Source: Struthio camelus (Eukaryota; Chordata; Aves; Struthioniformes; Struthionidae). Taken from it: a stretch of 64,000 nucleotides of DNA. Each line of letters starts with the position of its first letter. Position 1 is the first letter of the stretch. A program made the position numbers and the translations under genes. Below, piece after piece: positions 1-13,614 of the stretch. Below the pieces are notes generated by a model. That model was not told the origin of the DNA. It saw nothing but the letters and a program-made list of their open reading frames with translations, and made no database searches. Location of the stretch: contig NC_090956.1 in the NCBI RefSeq assembly GCF_040807025.1, forward strand, positions 5,258,517 to 5,322,516. The letters are read 5' to 3'.

Positions 1-1489
1 CGTGATGTCCCATTGTATTATGGTCTGCTTCTTGCAAGATCCCGTCACCTTGCGAGGCGGAGGCTGCCATATCCCGGGCGTTATCTTTTCTCTTTGCACC
101 TAAAGCTTTATTCTTCCACAAAGTAATTATGTGATTATGGCCCAATACAATAAGGACATTCAGAACTGCAACTAGAGGCAGGAAGAAAAATTAGCCAGTG
201 CTCAGTTTTAAAATGGCACCATCGGAGCGTACGCGGTGCTGCAGGCACAGCTGTAAATATCCCAGTCCGGGTTAGCTGCATTTCTTCCCCTCACGCAGAG
301 CCTTTGATTTTCCATTTGCTAATAGCTGTTGTGATTTCTCGGCGGGAAGCTGGTTTATATTTCAGTATTTTCCCCTCTCTCTGACAGCAACCAAGGCAAA
401 GCCTGACTTTGGAGGAGAAAGAAGGGGTTAGCCCCCACCGAAGCTAAATAAACCAGGTACCAACCTCACACCCAAGGAAATATTTCCCTTCCTGCTACAT
501 GGGTTTGAGTGGGGGCTACACTGATCTATAGGTGACTGATAATTTGAAGTAAGAGGAAAAAGAGGAGACTCACAGGCCTAGCAAACACGTAGTCGCTACA
601 TAGCACCAGCAACGGAGAAGGTGATGGGTCAGGCGGAGGGGTCAGTGACACTGCTCCCCCCCCCAAATCATTCATTCACCCCTTCTTCTCCCCACAATAG
701 CATGCTCTGATAACTTTTGCGCAGCCTAACAGAGACAAATGAACCACATTCAGGAGGGGAAAATCACGCCGCTGGTGGTTTTGTGCGTGTTATCATCCAG
801 GGTTCCTGCAGGCAAGCCTGGGAGCGCCGTGACGGAAAGCCGCATCCGCAGGGGTACGCACCAGCGCTCACAAACTTTTGTAAAGGATATAGCTACCTGA
901 TTTTTTTTTTTTTGGTGCACAGCCCTAATAGTGCTGTTGTCACCCTGGCCTGGCAGACTTTGAGAAAAATCGTACGCTTGCTCTAGTCTACAACAGTTAC
1001 ACCTCCTCCAAGATGCCCTTCACAGTCCGCTCCAGCATGGGCTCTGCGGTGCTCAGTCCCAGCCTGCGCGTGCCTTATTTTTGCTTTCCAGGTGACTGAG
1101 CGCAGCCTCCTCTCCTTCCCGCGTGGATTAAAGCAAAAACCTTAGCACTTCCAGTCTGTGAGAGGGATTGACAAGAAAAGAGAAACTGGCAGGAGAGGGT
1201 AGGATTTAGCCTGTTTTGCTATTTCAGATATTCCCAACCAAAATTGCCGCCCCCGGTCAGAGCTGCAGGTGGGGCAGCACTGGACTCTCATCGCTGCATA
1301 ATTTTACACCAAATGAGAATATTAAGGCATATTTAATGCTTATGAAGCCCTTCGGACTGAATATAGTGGTGCAGCCTGTACCTACCACAGCTATTTTTTG
1401 AAAGCGAATGTCACTGAAACGGCACCCAAGAGGGAAAAAGCAGCCGGGCAGGTTCTCCAGATTACGTTTCCTGGCAACATTAAAAGGGT

Positions 1490-3060
1490 TTTAGCATTGT
1501 GGGCAAGCCGGCCACGGCGTTACAGGTAAGGCTGCTGTGGCACCCCAGCGCCTTGTCCACGAAAAAGGGAAAAAATTGCCCAAGTTTTGGCCGGGAGCCG
1601 TATGCAGCTCTTGCATCCAAGACCAGCGACTCAGGAAAAACAGAGCATTTCACGTTTAGAGAAGGAGTTACTTGCAGCGGGAGGCTGGCAACGGAGGCTG
1701 CGGCCGGCGCCGTGCTTGCAAAGGCAAAGCTCAGCTGGAAAACAGGCTGGAGGCGGGAAGGGAGAGCGTTTCGGGCGCCCGGTACGGGCGAGCGCGGGGA
1801 GTGCCCCCGCACGGCGACACAGCCCAGAGTCCGGCACTCTGGCAAGCGGCAGCGACGCTCTCTGCCCACCGCACTCAGACAGCAGACGTGCTAAAATAAA
1901 CGCAAAACCGCCACAGCTCCCTTCTCCCAAACCCTTCTGCAAGCCGCGTTACAACGAAGAACATCCCCCCCCACCTTTATAAGGGGATGAAAAGCCCTGG
2001 GAGGGTGCATTTTCCCAGTTAAAAAAGCACACACTGCTGGGGAGGGGAGGGGGGACAAGGTCATCCTTGGCGGACTGACACGGCTGCCCCGGGAGCACAG
2101 ACCTCGTCCCCCTGCTCGCGACCTCGTGAGTGCTGCCCGCCGGCCCTCCCAGCTCAGGAGGCTGCAAGGCGCCCAGCGCAGGCTGCTCCGAGGTGACTTC
2201 AATGCTCCTTCTAATTTCAGCGCCGCGTCACAAAGCTGGTGCGTTTTTCTTCTCTCTCATTTCAGATAATAACCTATTTAATAGGAAGCGTCTCTGAGAC
2301 AGCGGTTAACCCCAGCAATAAGAGTCGCGCTAACGGCGAGCAGCCTCTCTGGTACGCAAGGCTACGAGCACTATGAGGCATTAGAGAACAGAGATGGTTT
2401 GCAGCCAAAGCGATGTCTCCAGGGTTAATTGTCTCTAACTACAGAGGAACTTGCATGGTCCAAAAGGAATTGCTTCCTTGGGGTTCACAAGCAGACGTGG
2501 CCTTAGCTCCTCCGCCAGTGCCCTTGTCCCCGACACCGACACAGCGCCCTTCCCTTCCCCGCTGATAAAGCCCCTGGACTCTCGCTAAAGAGACCCTTAG
2601 GAGCCTTGAGTAGTGCACAAGTGCTATAAAAATATTATACTTTTGTATCCTAGGGAGAAGAAGGGTCATGCGGTGTGAGACCCCAGGGCAGAGTCTCCTG
2701 TAGCGGCCGCAGACACCGCGGAAGCCGAGGGCCCGGCCGGGCTCCCGCGCGGGTCCGCCGGCTGCACCCGGGGGTCCCCGCGCCGCACCGGCACCGGCTG
2801 CGGTGCCTCCCGGCATGATTTCTCCTGCCACAAGCACTCTCGTTCAATATTAACCAGCCCACAACACTCCCTCCGGCTCCTTATCACCGCAAGGAAGCGG
2901 TGCTTGGCTTTCGTCCGCCATACGCCGTCTCGGCCTCTGCGTTGCAGTTTCCCAGTTAGGCCAGGGCAGAAGCTCGGCGGCGGTGGGCCTGCCCCAAGCT
3001 CTCCTGGGCGGAGGGGCCGTGGCCAGGCTGCCTCGGAGTAAAAGACAAGAACGAACTTTG
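1490..3060. promoter_or_regulatory. CpG island-like block downstream of SDK1
   Basis: CpG dinucleotides are clustered here (1690-1830, 2090-2170, 2700-2800), against very few in most of the window. The densest stretch at 2700-2800 contains a NotI-type GCGGCCGC site at 2703 and runs of CCGG and GCGCG. Such clusters in vertebrates usually mark unmethylated promoters or Polycomb-bound regulators. No first coding exon is seen beside it, so the target (a noncoding RNA, a distant gene, or an enhancer) is unknown. Confidence 0.5.
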
Positions 3061-6000
3061 CTGTACAGAAAAATCACATGCGTGAATTCACGGTTAAAAC
3101 TCACCAAACTCTAGCTGGCCGCAGTCACAGGTGTTGTCATAGCGTGTAAAAATGGGCCCAGTACAGGAACAGGATGAAACGTCTTCAAGCAATCAGGGAG
3201 ATGACGACTGAGCTGATGATGTTTAAAAGTCGCGCGGCACGCCTGACAAATGAAAACGTCCCTCCGTTTTTAAAACACACAGATAGAGCGAGGCCCACGA
3301 ACTATTAACTGCCTCGAGGAGAGGCGATATTACTGCCATCTGGATGACAAGAACTGGACTGAACAGGGCCAAGTGGAGAGCAGTCCTGCATGGACACAGA
3401 GGACCAGGCAGAAGACCACCACCTGGAGACTGGTGCCCTAACTACATCTCAGGCACTTCAACAGCTGCATTGCGAAACATCTAAATTGCAGACACATGGG
3501 TTCCCCTTCCCTCCACACGCCATGGAAAAATTCCTATTGTAACACATGACAGTCTTCTAAGGGAGATAACAAAAAAACAAGCCAGCCTTGTTAAAAAACA
3601 AGCTTTGATTCACCGATTGCCCCATCTTTACGAATTCCTTCTGCTGCTCCTCAGGTCCCACAAATGAGAACTTGCATTGTTATTTTGGGCTCTTTCTTAC
3701 AAACCTTGCTCTCAAACGAACCTCTTGAAATGATTAAATGAGAAAGCACCGTCTGTAACACCTCCTTGAAGAGCTTCAGCGGTGAGGGAATGACCGACGC
3801 TGGCTGCTGATTTCTGCCTTCCTTCTCACTGGGCTCAAAACCGAGCAATGCATCATGTCTGGATGCTTTTGGGACCTCTGCAGAGCAAAGCAACATGTTG
3901 CTCCTTTAACCCAGTAATACTGCTGAATGCTCCTGAAGCATCAGCAACTGAAATCCATCTTCCTTTCACCTACCCTATAATTTCCCAGCAAGAACGGAAA
4001 ATTATAAGCCACAGCAAGAGTTACATTATAAACCAATTACAAAAAGCACAGAGGTGACGGTTCTGTGTGTGCTTTTAGTGTACTCCCCATGCTATCAAAC
4101 ACTAAGTCCTTCAAGGACAGTCTATCCTTTGCATGTTTCAGACACATTTTATACTACCGAATAACATGTCTTCCTGTTTTCAGCCCTCCCAGCTGGTAGC
4201 TCAGACTCACTTAATGAAGCAGCCAGTACTCTCCAGAAAGCTATCCGAAGGTGAAGTGGCATTGCCACGTTTGCAATGACCTCAATTTCTGCCACACCAC
4301 TACAAAATCATGAGTCAAGCCAGGAAAAAAAAAGTGTGAGGTGGCCTTAAAGACATCAGTTCTAAAGATGCTACATACAATCTTTTCATTTGCTGACTGT
4401 TTTCTCACCCATCACGGACCCAGTCACAACCTACGCAAAGGGGCCTAAATTTACTTTAGAAAGAAGAAATTCAACCATAATCCCCTTATCTCCAAAACCA
4501 TGCTGAGGATGACACATGTTAAAAACACACCATTGGCACCATACATTTTAGAGCCAGAATCTCTCCTCAGCCAGACCCTGCATTCAGAGCGGCATCGCTG
4601 CCCACGGGAGGAGCCTGGCTCATCCGTTTGTGTCTCCAGGAGCACTAGCTCCCGGGTTTCTGTTTTACTCATGGAGTACATCATGTACATGAACTAAAGG
4701 GCGGCCACTCGAGCGAGTGATGTAAGCTGTTTGGCTTGGGGTTCATTCAATGTCATTGACGTCCTATCAGTCGGTGCTGGACCCCAGCCATCCCAGCGTG
4801 TCTGGACATATTCCCATCTGACAAACCCAGCAGGTATGGCTGGAGGCTTCTCACTCAACCTCACAGGGAGAATTTTTTATAGCAACTAAATCATTTGGCT
4901 GGTTTTGAAACACACTTATCTTTTACCTTGCTAATTTCTTGTGGTGCAGAAACAGCTGCGTGGCTGAATGAACGAGTCCTCATCTATCAGCCTGGAAGGT
5001 ATTAGCTGGACGGAGGACTGAGACGCTGAGTTCCCCTCTGCTGGTCTTGTCCCTTCCATGGTGGTTGGTAGATTGTTTCCTATTTGTATCAGGTTATGCC
5101 ACATAAAGTTGTAGCATTCCTGGGGGAAAAGGTCTCCCAGCAGATTAAATCACTGTCTTATAAATCAGGTGTGGAAATTTGCCCCATTTCCATCCCAAAT
5201 TTTCCATAGTTCAATTTCTCGGATTATGCTTAATTGCCCTGTTTCTCCCTGATCTTCCACCTCCGGGTGTTTATATCAATCAGATGCATTTGTACATGCA
5301 TAAAAAAGAACCCAACATTAAAAAAAAGTTTGTATTTACAAGTTGAGTCTTGTACTCGTGGCATTACACTCTAATTAGGTCAGTCATGTTCCCCTGGTAG
5401 AGCATGAATGATAGTGCTGGAAAACAGAGACAATTCACAGAGACCCAAAAATAACTCATCCTGCTCTGTTTTGTAAGCAAGATGAGTTTTCTTTGCCCCG
5501 CGCTGAGGACGTTTGCAATTGAGGCCATTCAGGCGCACTTACGGCAGCTGCACAAACTGCGGCTTGGTCCCATAGGCAATGCCAGCCTGTGCCTCCATTT
5601 CCTTCTAGCAGAAGACGGCTATTAATCCGTTCCAATTTGACAGGGTTGTGGAGAGGTCATCCCGTGTTTGTAAGGCGTTTTATTACTCTTGGCACAAGGC
5701 CCCAGCCATATTACGTATGCCTCTTTTCACGATTGCCTTCCATTCTTATCTGCATATTCTGTTTGCATAGGCCACAAAGTGCAAATGTTTGCATGATATC
5801 ATGTTATCAAGGATGAGGGTGAAAAACAGCAGGCCCACTCCCTCAGCTGGGATATGCACTTCTGCTAGGGTACATACAAGAGGCTAGCGATCAGGAGCGA
5901 TGAAAAAACATGTCTTTGTGTTGCACACGCTGGGAAAGTACCTTTTAAAGATATCACGGGCGTTGCATGGGTTGCTTCACCCTCTGACACATCTTTTGCT

Positions 6001-7050
6001 GTCACACACTCATAATGTTCAGATTTATTATTTCTTCACAGAGAGGAGCAGGTTCACTGATTGTACAGGTGACTATTGGTTTCAGCCACCGCAGGCCAGC
6101 TCCGAAACTGGCCTTTTTAAAGCTTTGCAGAACGTCTTCGCGCATGCCAGATTCAGCTGACCTAGTATTATCCAAGTTAGTTAATGAAAGGTGCCAAGGA
6201 AAGGATCCCTTTCCCTGGGGCGCGGTGGAAGTGAGCAAAAATGAACAAACCCGTGTGTTCAGATAAAGTTCCTTTTGATTTTGTGGGAAATGAAGGTTCG
6301 AAATGAAAACAGTCGGTGAGGCAAGAGGAGGAGAAAAAAATATATAAAAAGCAAGAGGCAGGCTTAAAAAATGAAAATAAAAGGAGCGAGAAGAAAAACA
6401 AACAACCCTGGAGCAAAAACACAGGGGGAAGAGGAGGAAACAAATGAGACAAATAGCAGGAAAAGGGTCAGTAGTGAAAGCCCCGATTACTTGATTCACT
6501 CAAGCCCTTGCTTGTGCTGCTCAGGGCAGGGCGGGAAGCCAATCTGCTTTCTGCGGTATTGTTTAGGCTACAAATGCCATGGCAGATTTCCCATCGACTC
6601 TAGTGTTTATGGCCGTGCGCTACTCTTAACCGCAAAAACATGCGCGGAGGAAAGGCGGCCGGCGAAGAGCAAGGGCTGGGAGCAGGAGGATGATACACTT
6701 TGGAGCTGAATGACCTCAAAAAAGCACTTCTGCGTTTTTCTGGCAATTTTGTAGAACAGCATATCGTTCACAAACTTCTTCAGCGTGAGGATTTTTCATC
6801 TTCAAAATGCATACATTGATACCTCTGGGTTATTACAAGCTACCAGCCGCAGAGGGCTGCCTGTATTTATACAACACTGCATTATTTATAATATCCCTTC
6901 CAGGATCAGGAAAATAAGAGTTCTTTCCTTTGCAGCTTTTCTTTTCTTTTTTTTTTTTCCCTCCTCTCCCACTTGGAAAACATTGATTTTTCACCCTCAT
7001 TTCTCCCAGCAGAGCTGTAGCCAATCTGACTCCATTTTGTTTACTTCTCT

Positions 7051-7137
7051 AGGCCAGATCCTCGGCTGGGGCAAGGAACGATAATCTCTCTGGAATAAAC
7101 AGAGCTGCACGGACCTACCGGAGGTGGGATCTGGCCT
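7051..7137. mobile_element. Palindromic MITE-like remnant
   Basis: The outer ends are perfect inverted 10-mers, GGCCAGATCC and GGATCTGGCC. The flanking words (CCTCGGCTGG on the left) resemble an ancient palindromic nonautonomous element common in reptile and bird genomes. The interior has decayed. Confidence 0.5.
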
Positions 7138-10100
7138 CCGCCTCCCCAGCACCAGCGCAGTTGCGGGAACTCATTAACAGCGGCCACAGCGCTGCAGGGT
7201 ATTTGCGAAGGGACAAAAGCACACCAAACGGTGGCCCTGTGGGTTACCTTGTCCTGAATGGGTTTTAGCTCTTCTGCATTAAAGATCGGGAGGGAGTTTA
7301 TCACCAGCAAATAACAAAAATATAAGGCTAATCAAATTTGGAGTGTAAACTCTTTGAGAGTGTCATTTCAGCTGCAAAGCAGCAGGGGATTATAAGATTT
7401 TACAGTCCAGAACTAACAGCTTGGAGTTTCAGCCCGTTAACGTTTTCACTGTCCTGAGCTTTTTGAGTGTAAGCACACTGGCAAGGCACCGAGAAATCTC
7501 TCTAGGCCAAAAATAACAGAAGAGGCTCGAAAATATGCCCCCGCCCCCCCCAAATAAAGGTACCAAGGCCACACACGTTCAAAAAGGGTTCTTTTAATTT
7601 GAAGCAAGTTTGCAAAAGAAGAAGTAACTTTCTCATATAAAACAGTGGAGTGGTGAAGGTGAGGCTAACAAGAGGTGTGGAACAAAAAAACCAGGTCAAA
7701 TCCCCAAGGAGACACTGAAGTAAAAGCAACGACCCGATCACCATAATACATCGAAGGGTAACTCTGAAACATAGCTGTGTAAGGTGGTCCTACCCCTAAA
7801 CTGACAGCAGATACCAAAGAGTGGAAAAATGACTGGCTACAGACTCATCATACCTGGTCTGTGGGGTTTTTTTGCACCTTTCTGTGACCTGAGAGCTGCC
7901 AGCGCTGCCCTCACGGTTAACGTTATCAGACCGGCAGGACCGGTGCAGTGGCCGCATCGCTCTGGTGGAAAGGTATCATTTCCAGGCTTGGTTCTGGAGA
8001 AGCAGACATACCTGGGAAAATAATTCGCTATAAAGCTCTGTAACTCCGCTACAGTCTCTATATCCAAGGATTTAAACCCCAAGAAAGTTCACCGCCATCA
8101 AATAGAATCCAACCGAAGTAACGCATTTCCTGCCAAACCAAATCTCCTGCCGAATCTCGAGGCTCCAAGGCCATGTAAAACGTGCATGTGTCAGCCCCGG
8201 GACATGTGAGGGCTATCAGTGCTGGGGGTGGCAAACTTTACAACTTCACAAAGTGCAAGCCAAATTTAGTTGTCTGGGAGGGTTGGCGGGGTAGAGATGT
8301 GGGTGAGAAGAAGAGGAATACAGAAAGATGAAGAATTTCTGGGGACTTGTCCAATGAAGCCATTTAAAGCTCACGCCCAGCCCAACATTTTCAGTCTTGG
8401 GCTTAATGATGCTCCTAACTTAAGGGTGGCCTTCTGCAAGGAGGAGGTTTCAATGGACACTGTGCAACCACATCACCACGCATGTTTCTTCTGTGAACAG
8501 AAATGGCAATATACCTCTCCCCACGTGACCTCTAGTAACACCATGGTGTTGCATGGACTCCATACATTGTGGCAAAAACCTATAAAAATGACCTAGAAAA
8601 TGTGACCAAACACGGACGAATTCAAGTTTGAATGAGGCTGTTTACAATGCAAAGGGCCTGTCTAGCAACTGTCCTGTGATGGCTTTTCCTCTCCAGATCC
8701 AACCTGTCATAGCTGGTACCCTTTTGGCTATTTTTGATAAAGGAGTTCTCTAAAGATAGGAGGTTTGGGGATTGTGTTCTCTCTACAGGTTTCAAGTTTC
8801 TGGGAACGCTGATTTCTAATGGCCCGTCCAAAGGTTTTTGTTCTTGCTTTTTTCTTTTTAAAGTTTCCTGGCAAATTCCTTTACTGAAAGGGATTTTCTG
8901 AAGCAAATCTCAGTCTGAAAACTGCAAGGAGAGAAGACATCAGTGCTATCTATGCATAAACAGCTATTTCTCCTCTCTTTTTGGAGAGCGAATAGGATAA
9001 TCTTTGGATGACCCAACGGATTTCTGGAGGAAAGAAATGACAAGGATAATAAATGTATCCCCACATCAGGATAGACTCAGATGCTTATTCTAAAAAAATC
9101 GCTACAGCAGCTTCTGGCTGAGACCTGGGTGTAAACAGATAAAATTAGATCATGGCCCATCTGCAAAGCGTCACTGGCTTTAAGACGCAAAAGGAGGAGG
9201 AAAAAAGTCCTGTTGGATAATGGACCAGTTTCCTTTTTCAAATGCTTTTTTCCCTTCTCTCCCACAATGCTAAGAGTTTCCAAAAGCAGGATTGCTGACC
9301 ACAGTGTGATTCCTTTAGTAAATGTTGCTGAAACCCTCTGCTCTGTTCTGCTGAGGCTTCTCCCTGCCCTCCCCGAGAAAGCATTTCCACCTGGTAACTC
9401 CCAGGGTGGGGGAAAAAGAGGCTGTCACTGATGCAAATAAAACAGTGCCCTCTCCTGTCCCTTCTCACTACTGCTGCTCGCACCCAAACAGCCAAGGTCC
9501 ATGTGTGAAACAGACTTTTGGGGGGAACATAATGCTCCATTGAGAACGGGCTGGAACAGCACAAGGGGCCTTGGATGGCTTATTTACTCGTGTGCGCTTT
9601 TGCACCAGAGCAGGATTTATTACAGAGACAACCTGAGGTTCGGTACTCACTGGGAGTGCTGGTAGCATGCCTGACAGTGGTGGCGGATGTCCTCTCAGCC
9701 CTGGGAGGGGTGTGAAGACGTGGGCACTCTTTTCTGGTAGGAAACTGGATAGTTCCATGGCTATTGCATGAAAAATGAGCTCCTATTAAACCGCTCCCTG
9801 AAATGTCTCTCTCGGTCATTTCATGAGGCTGTTTTGGTTTCTTAATGAGAGCCATCAAGAGACCGGAGAAACAAGGGAAAGTAAATAAATAAATACAAAT
9901 TAAATATCCTAGGAAGGAGTTTTAAATATAAGCCTTCATTTTTCAAGACTGCTCTGAACAATAAGATGAAACAAAAGTGAGTTTCATGGGTGAAGTTATT
10001 TTAACAGGACAGCTAATGTTTAAAAGTCATATTTCAAGACTGTGACTCTCAAAGACTACAGCAATGAAAGAGAGCTTTCTTGCTAACTGATGGGTGTTTC

Positions 10101-12125
10101 CTTCCAGATAGAACAATTTACCTGATACCTGAGGTAAATAAAACATACCTATTAATCATATTTTACGAATACAGCATGCTAACAACAAGGTACAGGCATC
10201 ATGCATGTAGCTACACGAAGCAGTGGGCAGGAGAATACACCTCCTACTCTTATCTCAGGGGTGAGCAGGGTAGGGCACATCCACGCCCTGTGAATGCTTA
10301 AAAAAAAATAAACCCGCATGTAAGAAAAGCCAACCCCTAAACAAAACAAAACCCCACAGGGACAGTAGCGTGCACTGGCATGGAACAGAAATTCCTTTGT
10401 TCAGATCAACAGGTCCTAAAAGAATCACACCTGACGTTTTAGTTTGGAGGCAGTCAGAAGAAAAGGGCCGTACAGCCAACTCGGCAGGCCCTCAGCACGC
10501 TGGAACATTTTAGCTGCAGATGGCTCTGAGGAAGAATGGGTAATCTCTTCTCCTTGCTTAGTACAGATCTTGCTGTTCCTCATGTTCTTCTTCAGCGGAA
10601 CAGCGCCGTGAAGTCCAATTCCTTTATTCTACGTGGCTTCCTTGCTTTTTGGCTCAATGCGGTATCACAATAACCCCAGGGACTAGCTGCACCTAACATC
10701 AATCCAGATCTGGCAATACCTGCAGGAGATGTGGAGCTATGCTTACCTTCGGAGCAAGCTCTTCAGTAGCTTGATCTGTTTTCTTCTAACCTCTATAGCT
10801 AACTTCCGCAGTGGTCCTTGGAAATCTTTTCCCGTAACACTACCTCTCACAGCTGTTGGATGAGCACCACTAAAACGCCAACAGCAACTGCACTGCTATG
10901 TCACATGTATAGAAAACAGGGTGTCTAAAATATGTAATCTGATGCAGGAAATAACAAGGGAGAAAGAAAACAAATCAGAAAGTCACACAGATAATTTTGT
11001 CTAAGAAACAAAAAACTCAAATGATAGACTGAGAACAAATTTTTGCCCGTTGAGTAATTAAAGCAAAGTCCATATGGCTTAAGAGAACAGTCAAAGTGCA
11101 CAGAAGGCAGCGCTTTTTGTTTGTTTGTTTTGCGTTCCTCTTCACAGTAATCTCATGTCATCCTCTTTGGAGCCTCTTCTCCTTCCCACACAGATCCTAT
11201 CCAGGTGCAGAAAAGGGGATGGCTCACAGGGTTTTGGCTCAAGCCTACGTCTTTGCAAGTCATTTGCCATCTAATGAGCTGTGGATCATTATCTCAAATT
11301 CAAAAGCCCTTGAATACACACACACACTGGAATTTTTGGTTTTGAACTTTTTCTTTCCGGAGCCTTTGGAGAGGAACCTCAATCCAGAATCAGTATGCAC
11401 CAAGAGCAGCAGTGCTCAGAGGCAGTGCCAAAGAATAAAAGCAGTTCTGAGTTCGTTTGCCTTGTCACAGAGGCACTGAAAGGTGATAGCAGTGCTGAGC
11501 TTGCCCTCGGATCTCACCTGCTCAGGTGAGGTGCTAACCAGCCCTGATGGGCAGCAGCAGTAATCAATGCCAGGTTGGTTTCAACGACCTGCCTTGAAGA
11601 CCACCAGCAGGCAGTGCCACCACTGTCCCACATCCCTCCAGAGAGGGTAAGGACAATTTCCAATAGTAACAATGCCCACATGTGCCCTGACGGGACATTA
11701 GCAAGCGGCAGGATGCCTATTATCCTGCCTCTTCTATACCCATCTGGGAGGAAATGCTGGATGCTGGAGTGACAAGGGCATGCCTACTTCCAAATCCCCC
11801 TTTCAAACACTTGCAGTAAAAAGTCCAGCAATCCAGGACTGTTCCTAGGTCCAAGGGCTGGACTGGGATTCTTTAAGCACATGACAGCTTCCTTGTGAGC
11901 AAAATAATTTGCTGCTAAACACAACGGACTCAGTAAAAGGATAAACTGGTTGCAGTTCTGCAGGGGAATAAGAAGGAAACAAAAAGGGAGCTGTACAAAA
12001 GCATGGAAAACAAACTAAAAATCCCCTCTCTTTCTTTAAAAAGCTGTAGCTGGAAGTGCATAAAGCAGCCTGTAAACGTGTACAAGATAATTCATGACCC
12101 TAATGCTTAAAAAAACCTGGTTAGC

Positions 12126-12131
12126 TTTATT
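12126..12131 (-). terminator. Candidate SDK1 poly(A) signal
   Basis: This is the first AATAAA hexamer on the minus strand after the SDK1 stop, followed on the transcript by a U-rich stretch (12110-12118) and a UUGUACACGUUU-like segment. The placement is typical for cleavage and polyadenylation, but 3' UTR length cannot be proven from sequence alone. Confidence 0.4.
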
Positions 12132-12234
12132 TGGAGACACTTTGTTGCTTCCCTCAGACACAAAGCTGCAGAATCAATAAAAGGCACCTGTGGACACCAA
12201 AATTCACCCAATCTGTGTGACGTGTCTTTGCACT

Positions 12235-12262
12235 AAAAAAACAAACAAACAAACAAACAAAC
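12235..12262. repeat. AAAC microsatellite
   Basis: Seven AAAC-type units next to an A-run, about 110 bp on the stop-proximal side of the candidate poly(A) signal, so it may be transcribed in the SDK1 3' UTR. Confidence 0.9.
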
Positions 12263-13341
12263 CCAGCTACCATACACTTTTTGACAGATCAGTAAGCAGT
12301 GCTGCAGAATCTGGGCACAAAATGAGGCTCAACTTCTATTGATAGGGCAGGATAATTTTGATGATCAAAAAATTCACCAATTAATGGACTCTCTAGCCTG
12401 TCACTGCAATCTTAATTGAAAGTTTCCCCTGGCCTGCTGGGTTATGTCCTTTGACTTTTAAAAAAATGTACAATTCAAATGGCATATGCAGTCCACAGGG
12501 GAGAATTAGGGCCACAGCAAATATAAACTGACCTTGCATCTTAATTCTTCTCACTTGCTTCACCCACTGCTGTCTAGGGCTCTCTTTTGAGCCATCTCCC
12601 CTCCTAAAGGTCCTGGAGTTGGAATATTTCAAGAATGCAGCAGGCCCCATTTGAACAAGAACGAAAAGCAGGTCAGCAATTCAGTACGAAAACACCAGTA
12701 GTGAGCCTAGAGCAGACAGTGACACATCTGAGCCTAAGTTAATCAGCCGGTGCTCCTAACGTGGGGTACAGCAATGAGAAGAGGAGAGAGGAGGTGCCTG
12801 CTTTTCATGTAGATATTTGTCCTTTCTCTATATTTTCCTACTTGACCCTGATGATGGAGAAAATCAAAAAAAAAAAAAAAGGAAAGAAAAAGGAACCTGG
12901 GAGGTCTCATGTATTTTCTCTTCAGATCACATCACAAAGTCACTCATTGCATCTAGGGAATTCACCTCCTTGTTTGGGAACGGGGGATAAGAGGGGGGGG
13001 GAGAAAAAGAAAAAGGGAAGAGAAGGATATGGGAGCTGCTTCCTGAAGCCGTGTTACAAAAAAGCAGTTAAAAAACCCCTACTATTCACAAGTGGTTAAA
13101 ATTGTCACTTTTCAGAACTTTTTTTTTTTTTTTAAAGAAAGGTTCAGCTAGTTCAGCTCCATATTTTTAGAGTTGATTGTCTTCAGAAAAAAAATAGCCT
13201 CATTCGTGTTCCCATCCATTCTACCCTGATAGAGAAGATACCCACAGAGTTCACCGCACTGGTCGCACACACACAGTCACTGTGACGGGTCACTCGGAGC
13301 TCCGCCGGAGGTTCGGCTGTGCTGGTTCGTCCCCGCCGGTG

Positions 13342-13614
13342 TCAGACGAAGGAGGAGAACCCTGTCACTGGAGTCCGGGAGCCGGGCGCGGGCTGTCCCG
13401 TTGGGGTGTACACCCCTCCTGAGCTCTGTGTCGTGATGACAGTCTGGAAATAGGGTTCTGCCTCGCTCGCCGCGCACTCCTCATATCTGTAGGATGATGG
13501 GTGCTTCACCCCTTTCTGCTGGCGCTTCCAAGAATTGTAGTATGTGGGGTCACTCATGTAATGGTTCACGAAGGAGTGCTTTGGCAGCTCATCTTCGTAA
13601 TCTGAGTCAGTGGC
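13342..13614 (-). CDS. SDK1: SDK1 terminal coding exon with PDZ ligand
   Basis: This coding part is 273 bp including the TGA stop (minus strand 13344-13342), after acceptor CTCCAG. It encodes ATDSDYEDELPKHSFVNHYM, SDPTYYNSWKRQQKG, YRYEECAASEAEPYFQ, VITTQSSGGVYTPTG and the C terminus RTPVTGFSSFV. The last residues S-F-V form a class I/II-like PDZ ligand. In sidekicks this end is known to bind MAGI family scaffolds and to be needed for synaptic placement. Tyrosines in DSDYED and DPTYYNSW are possible phosphosites (inference). Confidence 0.97.
   Translation of the reverse strand, partial: ATDSDYEDELPKHSFVNHYMSDPTYYNSWKRQQKGVKHPSSYRYEECAASEAEPYFQTVITTQSSGGVYTPTGQPAPGSRTPVTGFSSFV

Larger units (their letters stand above)
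1..12099. other. 3' flank of SDK1, no gene recognised
   Basis: No exon with recognisable protein similarity or proper splice borders was found on either strand. Contents are a CpG-rich block at about 1490-3060, a small palindromic repeat remnant at 7051-7137, T- and A-runs, and otherwise unique-looking DNA. The open frames here are short and overlap on both strands of GC-rich DNA, which is what chance predicts. Confidence 0.6.
12100..13341 (-). other. SDK1: SDK1 3' UTR (probable, end uncertain)
   Basis: The region downstream of the stop codon has no continuing frame. The first AATAAA on the minus strand after the stop is at 12131-12126, about 1.2 kb on, with a T-rich run on the minus strand about 10 nt past it. 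That makes cleavage near 12100-12115 plausible. Further minus-strand AATAAA hexamers occur at 10628-10623 and 9620-9615, so longer 3' ends are possible. The segment includes A- or T-runs at 12866-12880 and 13119-13133 and an AAAC tract at 12235-12262. Confidence 0.45.

Noticed and set aside
1480..1982. Several overlapping open frames on both strands
   Set aside because: GC-rich CpG block has few stop codons, so overlapping frames on both strands are expected; composition does not favour one frame.
5029..5050. CTCF-like core (CCCTCTGCTGG)
   Set aside because: Only the short core matches; without flanking matches or occupancy data this is likely chance.
6002..6499. 165-codon open frame on the minus strand
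   Set aside because: Phe/Leu/Ser-rich from a T-rich minus strand; no similarity and no supporting promoter or exon borders.
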